The notes under the pieces: model-generated
The model's database searches: none
What the model was told of the DNA's origin: nothing
What the model saw: the letters and a program-made list of their open reading frames with translations, nothing else
Position numbers and translations under genes: made by a program
Origin: Leisingera aquaemixtae
GTDB lineage: Bacteria > Pseudomonadota > Alphaproteobacteria > Rhodobacterales > Rhodobacteraceae
Assembly: GCF_019801145.1 (NCBI RefSeq)
Contig: NZ_JAHVJQ010000004.1
Location: forward strand, 124,001 to 188,000
Direction: 5' to 3'
Length of the DNA stretch: 64,000 nt
In this document: positions 8,842 to 16,910 of the stretch, in pieces
How positions within the stretch are numbered: position 1 is the stretch's first letter
Layout: each line of letters begins with the position of its first letter

Positions 8842-8874
8842 GTACAGAGGAGTACAGTTTTGCAAAACTGTACT
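8842..8874. promoter_or_regulatory. Perfect 24-bp palindrome with an extra GTACAG half-site
   Basis: AGTACAGTTTTG (8851-8862) is followed directly by its exact complement (8863-8874). A further GTACAG lies at 8842-8847, giving two direct and one inverted GTACAG half-site. It is 65 bases upstream of the EamA transporter start and is most simply an operator. Confidence 0.6.
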
Positions 8875-9039
8875 GGTTCTCGGAGCAATACAGCGCGCTA
8901 TCCCACGGGACAGGACAGGACAGCACAGCAAGGCACGGCGCGGCTGCATGCGGGCGGGGCGCTGGCTGACTGTCTCGCTGCCTGATGGGGCTGCGGCTGG
9001 CGGGTCTGGACCGAGCGTGCCAACTGCCCGGCTTGGCCG

Positions 9040-9597
9040 TCAATGAAACCCGCTGGTATCAAGCCTGGGCTGCGCAATGACCGCCTGCGCTGAGGCACGC
9101 GTCTTGAAGTTTTCGAGGAAAACCAGATCGTGTTCCATGGTGTCCTGCTTGATCCGCTCCAAATCCTCTGTCAGGGCGCGGTCGTACAGATATGCCAGCG
9201 TGTTGTTGCGGCTCCTGACCTCGAACTGGGATCCCAGAACGGCCACCTGCCTGCCCCTGCGCATCAGCTTTGCCATGAAGACCAGATTGAGGAACCTGGT
9301 GCCGTCCTTGCGGATGTTCGCAAGCAGAAACCGGGACTGGCCGGCGGCGGGATTCGCAAGAAAGGCGCGCATGCGCTCACGCACCGGTCCGGCGCCTTCC
9401 TTGGGAGGAAGAAACCGGCAGTTCCGCCCCAGCACATCTTCTGCATCGTAGCCGGTAAGGCTGCAGAAGGGGGCATTGACGCCGGCGATCGGGCTGTCGG
9501 GCTTGGTAGTATCCGCAAGGCACAGCGCGACGCTGCTCAATTCGAAGGCGCTGAAGAGGGCGCCGAATGGGCTCTGGCCGGTGAAAAATGCCGCCAT
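9040..9597 (-). CDS. Short LOV-domain blue-light photoreceptor
   Basis: A 185-residue soluble protein that is essentially one LOV (PAS) domain with short extensions. The flavin-binding motif GRNCRFL contains the cysteine that forms the photo-adduct with FMN. Other LOV landmarks follow: the region NAPFCSLTGYDAEDVLG before it, then NIRKDGTRF, and the late strand AVLGSQFEVRSR. After the core there is a helix (about 50 residues, LAYLYDRALTEDLERIKQ onward) but no kinase, cyclase or DNA-binding domain, so signalling must be through dimer changes or a partner. The start is uncertain: the ATG at 9597 gives the natural PAS entry but has no clear ribosome site, and the frame is open for 46 codons upstream. 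Confidence 0.85.
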   Translation of the reverse strand: MAAFFTGQSPFGALFSAFELSSVALCLADTTKPDSPIAGVNAPFCSLTGYDAEDVLGRNCRFLPPKEGAGPVRERMRAFLANPAAGQSRFLLANIRKDGTRFLNLVFMAKLMRRGRQVAVLGSQFEVRSRNNTLAYLYDRALTEDLERIKQDTMEHDLVFLENFKTRASAQAVIAQPRLDTSGFH

Positions 9598-9919
9598 TGC
9601 CGAAAATTGGTGCCGGCGGTTTCCTCTTTCAACAGAAATATGAATGCGCGTTTTCCGGGGATAGGGAAGCGCCCCGGCTGTGGACAAGCTGCCTGCCGGA
9701 GCAGGCGCTTCCGGCGCCAATGGTCGCCGCAACACGCCGCGGCTCTCCCGGCCGAGACGGCTCTTCCAGACGCCGTTTGCGCGGGCGGATGCCTTGAGCG
9801 GGAAGGGCTCATGCCGGGCGGCAGCCGGCGCCCGGATCTCCGGCAGTTCAGCGGAATTGCCCTGGATTTGGCCGAGAATCCCTATTTTGCCGGTGGGGGA
9901 AGATTTTTGAAAAAACGCC
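9598..9919. other. Intergenic region without a recognisable gene
   Basis: About 320 bases between the LOV gene start and the tRNA-Ser promoter. Open frames are present but none has family features or a convincing ribosome site. The left part must hold the promoter of the LOV gene (minus strand); I could not place it. Confidence 0.5.
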
Positions 9920-9948
9920 TTGTTTCTCTGAGTTGCGGCAAATATACG
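9920..9948 (+). promoter_or_regulatory. Sigma-70 promoter of tRNA-Ser
   Basis: TTGTTT (9920-9925), 17-base spacer, TATACG (9943-9948). Transcription would begin seven or eight bases on, right at the tRNA 5' end at 9956. Confidence 0.65.
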
Positions 9949-9955
9949 GGTCAGC

Positions 9956-10045
9956 GGAGACGTGGCCGAGTGGTCGAAGGCGCTCCCCTGCTAAGGGAGT
10001 AGGCGGGAAACCGTCTCGTGGGTTCGAATCCCATCGTCTCCGCCA
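9956..10045 (+). tRNA. tRNA-Ser (anticodon GCU)
   Basis: A 90-base class II tRNA. The acceptor arm GGAGACG pairs with CGTCTCC, followed by discriminator G and an encoded CCA. The anticodon stem CTCCC/GGGAG encloses the loop CTGCTAA, giving GCU, which reads AGC and AGU. The long variable arm and the T arm GGTTCGAATCCC are clear. Confidence 0.97.
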
Positions 10046-10569
10046 TAAATCACTGAAAATTATGCGGAATTTCTAAAGCGCTTTGGGGCGCTTAAGAAGT
10101 TTTTCGAAGCGGCACAATTGTCGGCGGCAAATCCAGCAGAAGCCTAAGCTCAGTAAAAACGGCAGTCCAGGAAACGCGGTCAGGAGGACGAGGCCCGTCT
10201 GCATCACTGCCGCGGCTTGCCGGTCAACTCGTGCAACTGGCAGGGGATTACCTCGTAAGGCGCCGGCAATGCCAAATGCCGGGGATCAAGCGGACATCCA
10301 GGTTCTGGCTTTTCCGGCCTTCGGAACCTTTCCGGTCAAAGGTGCCGGATACGCCTCTGCATTTGACCGCAAGGGCGGCGGTCCGGTTCTTGCCAGGCAC
10401 CCGGAGTGCGACCGCGGGTGCCTGGTGCTTCATTAGGGCTGGCCCGAAGGAGCCGGGCTGGACGTGATATGTGTTCCAGCTGCGCGCCGCGCTCACAGCA
10501 AAGCTGTGCCCTGCAGGGCGGCTTTCTCCGGCAGGCCCTGCCATTTCCGGCGGAAACAGCCGCTAGGGT
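10046..10569. other. Intergenic region without a recognisable gene
   Basis: About 520 bases between tRNA-Ser and the 3' end of the ABC transporter gene. Short open frames on both strands lack ribosome sites and family features. No terminator with a T tract was found for the tRNA in the first 60 bases, and no structured repeat was seen. Confidence 0.5.
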
Positions 10570-12369
10570 TCAATTCTCTGACCGTGCTTCAGCCGGTTTC
10601 TCGGCACTTGCAAACTGGTGGTCGTACAAGGCCTTGAACGGGCCGTTGTTCTCGAGGAGCTCGCTTGCGCTGCCCTTCTCGGCAACCTGCCCGTTTTCGA
10701 TCACCACGATCTGCTCCGCGTGCAGGATGGTGGACAAGCGGTGTGCAACAATGATGGTCGTCCGGCCGGCGGTCAGCCGCCGCAGCGCTTCCTGAACCAG
10801 ATGCTCGGAGTTTGAATCGAGGGCGCTTGTCGGCTCATCCAGCAGCAGAATCGGGCTGTCCCGCAGCAGCGCGCGGGCAATCGCCAGGCGCTGCTTCTGG
10901 CCGCCGGACAGGAAGGCGCCATTCTCCCCCACCATCGTGTCGAAGCCGTTTTCCAGGTTCATGATGAAGTCATAGGCGTTGGCCGCCTTGGCCGCTTCGA
11001 TCACCTCTTGCCGCGATGCGCCTTCGCGGCCCAGCTGGATATTCTGGGCGATCGAAGCGGAGAACAGGAATGTCTCCTGGCCGACAAAGGACATGTTTTT
11101 GCGCAGGGTTTCGAAGGAGGCGTATTTGATGTCCTGATCGCCGATCATAACCTTGCCTGACTGCGGGTCATACAACCGCAAAGCCAGGTTCAGTATGGTT
11201 GATTTTCCGCCGCCAGACTGGCCCACGAGCGCCGTTGTCTTGCCGGCTTCGAACGTCAGCGACAAATCCCTCAGGATCGGCTCCTTGAGGCGGTAGCCGA
11301 AGGTAACGTTTTCGAAGGTGACGTTTGCCGGACCATACGGCAGGCTTTGCGGGTTTTCGCCTTCCACCAGAACTTCGGGCTGGTCCAGAAGCCTGAACAG
11401 CATCCTGACGCGGCGCAGGCCGATCTCAAGGCCCACCCGCACACGGGAGAGGCGCTTGGCAGGCTCATAGGCCATCATCATCGCGGTCACGAAGGACATC
11501 AGTTCACCTGGTGTCGACCCGTCGGAGCCGAACAGGTTTGCGGCGCTCAGCCCGATGACGGAGGCAATGGCAAAACCGGCAAGGATATCCATCAGCGGGC
11601 TGGTTGCGGCCTTGAGGCGCTCCAGCTTGTTGCGCCGCTTTTCGACAGACTTCACGGAGGCGGACATGCGCTCTGCCATCCGTTCTTCCAGTCCGAACGA
11701 CTTGATGACCCGGATCCCGGCAGAGGTTTCCTGAATGACCTGCATGATCGCGCTAAGAGACTTTGTCTCCATATCCGCGATTTGGCGGACTTTCCGCAGA
11801 AGGGTCCTGACACCCCAAATGGCTAGCGGGCCAATCACCAGCGTGAATAGCGACAGCATGGGCTGCTGATAAAACATAACCGCCAGCAGGCCGACCAAGG
11901 ACAACGTATCCCTGACGGCGGTTGTCACGATAAGTTCGATCACGGTGCGGGCAGCCTGCGCCGACTGCGTGACCTTCATCAGCAGGTCAGAGCTTTCGGT
12001 AAAGTTGAAGAAGGAGACGCCCTGCCGCAGAAGCTTGTCGTAGAGCTTGATTTGCTGATGCGAAACGATCCGGTTTCCGGCACGGGTCAGCGCGACGACC
12101 TGAACATAGGTGGCGATCCCCTTGACCAGAAAGATGACAAACACGGCGATGGAAACGCCCATGACCTGAGCGGAGTTTTCAGCCTCAAACAGGGAATCCA
12201 CGACGTCCCGCATGATCCAAGCGATGGCCGCGGTGGTGCCCGCGACAAAGACCATTGCGACGATGGCGATCATATACGGCGTGGCCTGGGACCGGATGTT
12301 TTCCCTGATCAGGCGCCACAGGATTGACTCGTCCAGATTTGCGGCAAAGTTTTTCTTCAGTTTTTGCAA
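10570..12369 (-). CDS. MsbA/LipidA-type ABC exporter (fused permease and ATPase)
   Basis: A 599-residue half-transporter with an N-terminal six-helix export domain (residues about 30-320) and a C-terminal ATPase. The ATPase shows Walker A GQSGGGKST, signature LSGGQKQR, Walker B ILLLDEPT and the H-loop AHRLST. Dimers of this type flip lipids, lipid-linked saccharides or polypeptides across the inner membrane. The neighbours on the same strand are a sulfotransferase and a glycosyltransferase-like/alginate-lyase-like fusion, so a role in surface polysaccharide or glycolipid export is inferred. A 386-base gap separates it from the sulfotransferase, so it may have its own promoter. Confidence 0.9.
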   Translation of the reverse strand: MQKLKKNFAANLDESILWRLIRENIRSQATPYMIAIVAMVFVAGTTAAIAWIMRDVVDSLFEAENSAQVMGVSIAVFVIFLVKGIATYVQVVALTRAGNRIVSHQQIKLYDKLLRQGVSFFNFTESSDLLMKVTQSAQAARTVIELIVTTAVRDTLSLVGLLAVMFYQQPMLSLFTLVIGPLAIWGVRTLLRKVRQIADMETKSLSAIMQVIQETSAGIRVIKSFGLEERMAERMSASVKSVEKRRNKLERLKAATSPLMDILAGFAIASVIGLSAANLFGSDGSTPGELMSFVTAMMMAYEPAKRLSRVRVGLEIGLRRVRMLFRLLDQPEVLVEGENPQSLPYGPANVTFENVTFGYRLKEPILRDLSLTFEAGKTTALVGQSGGGKSTILNLALRLYDPQSGKVMIGDQDIKYASFETLRKNMSFVGQETFLFSASIAQNIQLGREGASRQEVIEAAKAANAYDFIMNLENGFDTMVGENGAFLSGGQKQRLAIARALLRDSPILLLDEPTSALDSNSEHLVQEALRRLTAGRTTIIVAHRLSTILHAEQIVVIENGQVAEKGSASELLENNGPFKALYDHQFASAEKPAEARSEN

Positions 12370-12755
12370 AGCAAATTCCTACATTTGGCGGCGCTGCAAC
12401 ATGCCGTGCTCGATTTCAAGCCGCGATGCAACCTTGCTTGCTTGATAGTCGTCGGCTCCCCAATGGGCAAGTACACCGGCCCGGTTGCCGTCAGCGTGCC
12501 CGCCGGGCGGCGCGACGGCACTTTCCTGCCCGCAACAATTCCAGCGCTCCGACGGGGCTGCAGGCCATGGGCCGCGCAGCCGGAATCAAGCAATTATCCT
12601 TTATCCGGTGACAGGACAGGCCGCTTGCTTGCCTGCACGCTTAAAAATCGGGGCCCGGCCTTTCGGTGCAATGACAAGCGGTGCTCAGCAACCGCCTGGA
12701 TATGGGCATCGCCTTCGGCAATTCCAATACCGTCGGCAATGGGCAAAAACTTGCC
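12370..12755. other. Intergenic region without a recognisable gene
   Basis: About 385 bases between the ABC exporter start and the sulfotransferase stop, both on the minus strand. No family features are seen in the open frames. It probably carries the promoter of the exporter, but no clear -35/-10 pair was identified. Confidence 0.5.
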
Positions 12756-13943
12756 TCACTGCTGTTTTCCAGTTTGCTTTCGTGAATGTTTGGCGCGCTT
12801 AAACCGTACCGCCTTTGCTTGCCACAGGCAGCGCGAGACCCAGCCCAACAGGCCGCGTTCCTGGGGCAATTTCAGCTCATGCGGCAGGGAAATAAGCCAT
12901 CTGGCCAATCCAAGATTGCCGAGGAGAGGTTCTTCGCGCAATGCGACGATCATTCGGTAAAGCCGGTCGTCATCAATCGTCACCACATCGCGAACCGCGC
13001 TGCCCAATTCGGGGGGCGGCGCAAAATCCCCGCGCTCCAGCCTGGGATAATCGAAATCAGGAAAAGTCACTCCGTACTGGTCACGCAATGTCAGCGCCAT
13101 CGCGTTGCCAAAGTCGAAATAATCGCGAAGTTCCGGGCGCAATACAGGGCGGGGAGCGGCATGGTCTTCGTCCAGCTGGCAGAGGCGTTCCCTGAAGCGC
13201 GCGGTTTCCTTGGTGAACACATCATTGCGGTCGGCAAAGAAGTTGTGCCTGAAGGCCTGCAGCAGCGCCATGCCTTCCGCCGAAAGCGTTTCATTTCCCG
13301 AAACCTTCCGCGCTGCCTGCTGCACTGCTTCAAGGCATTCCGGAAAATAAAGCGACGCAAAGTCTGTCACGACGTCGCCCCCGGCCAGACTTGCCCGGTC
13401 GAAAAGGCGCACCGTGATCCGGGCTTTGGGGAAGGCCTTTGCATACGCATCAAGAACATGGCTGAAATCAAGAGATTCAGCGGGATACAAGTGAGTTGAC
13501 GCGCGGAGGCTCTGCTGGGCCGCTGACAGGAAAAATGCTGACGGGCGCCGCACATAGGCCAGGAATTCGATGTCTCCAGCGCCAAGCCTGGCAAGCAGGC
13601 TCTGCAGTTTTGCCAGCATCTGCGGCTCATCCAGCCGCCAAAGATATTCTGACGACAGTATCAGGACGGCGGGCCGGACTTCCTTTACCTGCCTCTGCAG
13701 CCTCTCCAAGAAGCCTTCGACGCGCTCCGCGTGCTCCTGTTCTGAAACACGGCGATACACTCGGGGGCCGTCTTCATACGGCAGCACGGCCCCCGCGAGG
13801 AGGCCGTGATTGTATATCTTGTTCAAACCGGGGTCCGGGTAGAGAGCCCCGTTAGCAAGCAAAGTATCCCGTTCCAGGAACAATGTATCTTGCAGCACGG
13901 TACTGCCGGCCTTCGGCATGCCGATGTGAACAATCGTTTTCAT
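12756..13943 (-). CDS. Sulfotransferase-like protein
   Basis: A 395-residue cytoplasmic protein opening with MKTIVHIGMPKAGSTVLQ, the P-loop-like 5'-phosphosulfate-binding loop of PAPS-dependent sulfotransferases (GxPKAGST). About 80 residues on, VRPAVLILSSEYLW and later FLAYVRRPSAFFLSA give the R-x-P-x-x-x(F/W)xS pattern expected of the 3'-phosphate site. The last 20 residues are strongly basic. Members transfer sulfate from PAPS to carbohydrates or lipids. The gene is 22 bases downstream of the glycosyltransferase/alginate-lyase fusion, with GGAGG before its ATG, so the two are translated together. The acceptor is inferred to be a surface glycan. Confidence 0.75.
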   Translation of the reverse strand: MKTIVHIGMPKAGSTVLQDTLFLERDTLLANGALYPDPGLNKIYNHGLLAGAVLPYEDGPRVYRRVSEQEHAERVEGFLERLQRQVKEVRPAVLILSSEYLWRLDEPQMLAKLQSLLARLGAGDIEFLAYVRRPSAFFLSAAQQSLRASTHLYPAESLDFSHVLDAYAKAFPKARITVRLFDRASLAGGDVVTDFASLYFPECLEAVQQAARKVSGNETLSAEGMALLQAFRHNFFADRNDVFTKETARFRERLCQLDEDHAAPRPVLRPELRDYFDFGNAMALTLRDQYGVTFPDFDYPRLERGDFAPPPELGSAVRDVVTIDDDRLYRMIVALREEPLLGNLGLARWLISLPHELKLPQERGLLGWVSRCLWQAKAVRFKRAKHSRKQTGKQQ

Positions 13944-13965
13944 TGCATTCCTCCGAATGCACTAT

Positions 13966-16293
13966 TCACGAATTTTCAGTCAAGCGCCAGAAAGGCGCTA
14001 TGCCGTCGTGAGGGAAGAAGCAGGCAGGCGCGGTATCTTCCGCCAGCATGCTTTCTCCGGTCCGTTGCTTCAAAGCTGCGTCAAGCGGGACGAGACGGGC
14101 TGCTTCAAACGGGCTGATCTGCGGAGCGGTCCAGCCGTCAATGGACTCCTTCAGCGTGCGGCGCAGCCCGGTAACCAGGCGCTCCCCGGCCGCGCTGTCC
14201 CAGGGCCGCAATCCGGTCCCTTCAAGCAGCGTGAACAAGTTTACCCAGCTTTGCAGGTTGAAGGCGCAGTAATGCTGGGTCAGCGTGCGATCCATTTCGT
14301 GCGGCTGGACACCGTCCGGCGTAATTGAGCCAAGCAGTCTGGCCTGAGCCCGCAGGTTGATTGCCTGCAGGTTCGCTGTGTCGCCCAGGAAGGCTGACAG
14401 CGCTGCGTCCTGCAAGTCAAAGCAGGTGCCATGATTGTTGGCGGCTTTCCGCTCGCCAATGCCTTGCTCGCTCGTGGCGAACCACTGATGGAATTCCCGG
14501 AACCAGGGTTTCACAGCGTCCGTAAGCTTTGGATTGTCCAGCAGGCGCAGTGCATCGAGGAAGAAATAGAAATCCTTGGTTTCGATCAGGCCGTGCGTCT
14601 GTCCCTTGTTTCCGTTCCTGCCGAGGCAAACCTGGGCATAGGTCAGGTTGGGGTTCATTCCGGTGCCGGGATCGACAAACCAGGTTCGCACCTGACGCTC
14701 TGCGTGCTCGCGGTAGCGGTCCTCGCCAGTGATGCGCCCGGCCAGCGCCAGCGCGGTTGTGTCATCGAACAGGCGCTGCAGCCTGGTCCGGTCATAGCGG
14801 TCGCTTTCAGCCTCGTAGAGCAGGGTGCCGGGCACGCGTTCGCCGTCGCGCTTGATGTAGGGCAGCCCGTCCTTCTTTTTGGGGTCCGGCCACCAATAGG
14901 GCGCCGGGTGGAAATAGTCATGCAGGTCGCCGCTGGGGCCTGGCTCCGGCTTGTCAGTGACCGAAAACGGCCCGCGCGTCAGGGCCTCTTCCGCGGCGGA
15001 GGTGATGGCGGCATGCAGCGGGTCCGCGGCTATCCCGGACAGCGCCTCAATCCGGCCGGCATCGAAGAAGACAGGCTCTCCGGATGACAATTGCGGGGTC
15101 ATCGACCGGGCTTCCAGCATATCCAGCGTCGCCTGAATGGCCTCCGACCGGGCCAGCCCGCGGTTCTTCAGGCTTTTCCAGCCTTCTGTTTCCAATTTCG
15201 CCTGCCCCGAAAACAACCGTGCTACCCATCCAGCCTGTCCAGCCCGGTGCCCTTCGGGGTGAACCGGGCGAGGCGGCGTGTCGAAAGACTCCAGAGGCCA
15301 TCTCTCCCAGGGTCCGGTGACCCCCAGATGCAGAAGCATTTCAACTTTGGGGCGGCGGCCGTAGGGATGCGCCTCATCAAACCGCAGCGGCGCATCGCAG
15401 CGGAAGGCAATCTGCGGCTCTTCCACGGCGTTCGGAACGTGGTCCGGGTTCAGCAGGTCGGCGTTATCGGTCATCCGTGCCATCGGAACGACGAAATACC
15501 GCTTGTCACGGTTTTCCAGAATATCGCTTTTCAAGGCATTGAACGCGGATTTAGTAAAGTAGCAATTGCCGTCAAAAGGCAGAGCCCACTTGTCTCCGCT
15601 GCGGATACACATCTCAAGCGCGGCGTTGCGGGCGCCGTTGTTGTGCATGACGTAGTTGTTCTTGGCCCTGTAAGCCTGGACCTGCGCCGAAATACGTTGT
15701 GTTTCTTCTAAGCTGTCCAGGTTGCCGTCGGCAAATGCCATTGGCGCATCGAAAGTTCCGAAATCATAGCCGGTGCGCATAAACACGTCATGATCATACG
15801 GCAGGCGCTCGTATTTCTGGCCATGGCTTTCGAGCAGCTCAATCAAGCGCGCTTCGTTTTCCGGATCGAAAATCCGGTTGAGCAGCCAGAGTTTCGTGCA
15901 GCCCTCGAACTCCGGCTCATTTTCAAGAATGAACTTCACGTTCTCAAGGGACTGCCCGGCCCGGTGGCGCGGAACCAGGTCGTTGCCGATAATCCGGCAC
16001 AGGGCAAAGCGGTCCGGCATGGCATCCATCTTGGCCTCGGCGGCAGTATCGGTCTCCGGCCTCGGCACAGCCGAAAGCGAGCCGGAAACCGAGCCTAGAG
16101 AAGGCCCCGGCTTGAATCTCTTCTTGTCGCGGTGCTTGCGCCAGAAGAAATAGACCGGCAACAGAATGGGAGACAGAAGCAGCAGCAGCGGAGACAGCAG
16201 AATCAAAATCCGGCGGCGCCAGATTTTCCTCCGCCGTCGGCGCTCAGCTTGCGTGATTTGCTTCTCTGCTTCGGCCAATCGTATGCCTGCCAC
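13966..16293 (-). CDS. Membrane-anchored fusion: glycosyltransferase-like domain plus alginate-lyase-like (PL5-type) domain
   Basis: A 775-residue protein. Residues 1-55 are a basic N-terminus and a membrane segment (ILILLSPLLLLLSPILLPVYFFW) flanked by Arg/Lys on both sides, so topology is ambiguous. Residues about 90-350 look like a glycosyltransferase-type fold (ALCRIIGNDLVPRHRAGQ, KLWLLNRIFD), but I do not recognise the exact family. Residues about 440-740 resemble the alginate lyase family: PAPYWWPDPKKKDGLPYIKR, the NPNLTYAQ stretch, a GLIETKDF segment and NNHGTCFDLQ. The start is GTG at 16293, supported by AAGGGG seven bases before it. The sulfotransferase follows at once. I infer synthesis or trimming of a sulfated surface polysaccharide. 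Confidence 0.7.
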   Translation of the reverse strand: MAGIRLAEAEKQITQAERRRRRKIWRRRILILLSPLLLLLSPILLPVYFFWRKHRDKKRFKPGPSLGSVSGSLSAVPRPETDTAAEAKMDAMPDRFALCRIIGNDLVPRHRAGQSLENVKFILENEPEFEGCTKLWLLNRIFDPENEARLIELLESHGQKYERLPYDHDVFMRTGYDFGTFDAPMAFADGNLDSLEETQRISAQVQAYRAKNNYVMHNNGARNAALEMCIRSGDKWALPFDGNCYFTKSAFNALKSDILENRDKRYFVVPMARMTDNADLLNPDHVPNAVEEPQIAFRCDAPLRFDEAHPYGRRPKVEMLLHLGVTGPWERWPLESFDTPPRPVHPEGHRAGQAGWVARLFSGQAKLETEGWKSLKNRGLARSEAIQATLDMLEARSMTPQLSSGEPVFFDAGRIEALSGIAADPLHAAITSAAEEALTRGPFSVTDKPEPGPSGDLHDYFHPAPYWWPDPKKKDGLPYIKRDGERVPGTLLYEAESDRYDRTRLQRLFDDTTALALAGRITGEDRYREHAERQVRTWFVDPGTGMNPNLTYAQVCLGRNGNKGQTHGLIETKDFYFFLDALRLLDNPKLTDAVKPWFREFHQWFATSEQGIGERKAANNHGTCFDLQDAALSAFLGDTANLQAINLRAQARLLGSITPDGVQPHEMDRTLTQHYCAFNLQSWVNLFTLLEGTGLRPWDSAAGERLVTGLRRTLKESIDGWTAPQISPFEAARLVPLDAALKQRTGESMLAEDTAPACFFPHDGIAPFWRLTENS

Positions 16294-16910
16294 TGAATTA
16301 CCCCTTTGGTAGCGCTTGCTTCGAAAACACTTGCTGGCGGCGCAGTGTTCCGTTCAAGGAATGCCCGCATGGATTCCTAAGGCAGGCCTATAAAGACAAC
16401 CGGCTTTGCTGAACAGCCCTCGGTCAGGTCTTGACCGGCAACAAACCGAGCAATGGCCGCTTTATTGCCAGAGGTTGCAATCGTGACACGCAGTCTGCCT
16501 GGGGTGGTCGGTAACGGGACGCCCTTTTCGTGCTTTGGACCACAAACCGGGGCCCGGCGGCGTGGGCCGAACAGCCGGTTTGCCGTGTCCGCTGGTCCCG
16601 GCTCTTTCAACGGCTTCTGCCACCCGCCCCGGCCTCGGTCCAACCGGAAGGACGGAACCCTTCGCGGGCGGTTTCAGTCCGATTCCGTAGCAGCGCTGAG
16701 CCGCTGCTCAGGGCCTCTTTGATTGCGGCAAGTGAAGGGCGCGGCCGCTGCAAAGATGCGTGGGTGCACGATAAGCCACTGAAGGGAAACAGATATTCCC
16801 GGAGTGCATAGCCCCGATGTGCAACCTGCATACCCTATGCGATATCGGCATTTCACAGTTCCGGCGCCGCAGGCTAGCGTTTGCGGCATAATCACAGGGG
16901 AGTATGCCTA
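16294..16910. other. Intergenic region between divergent operons
   Basis: About 600 bases between the polysaccharide genes (leftward) and the peptide transporter (rightward). Frames in it carry no family features. A small perfect hairpin CTGAGC-CGCT-GCTCAG is at 16696-16711. A possible -10 (CATAAT, about 16887) precedes the transporter but has no good -35 partner. Confidence 0.5.
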
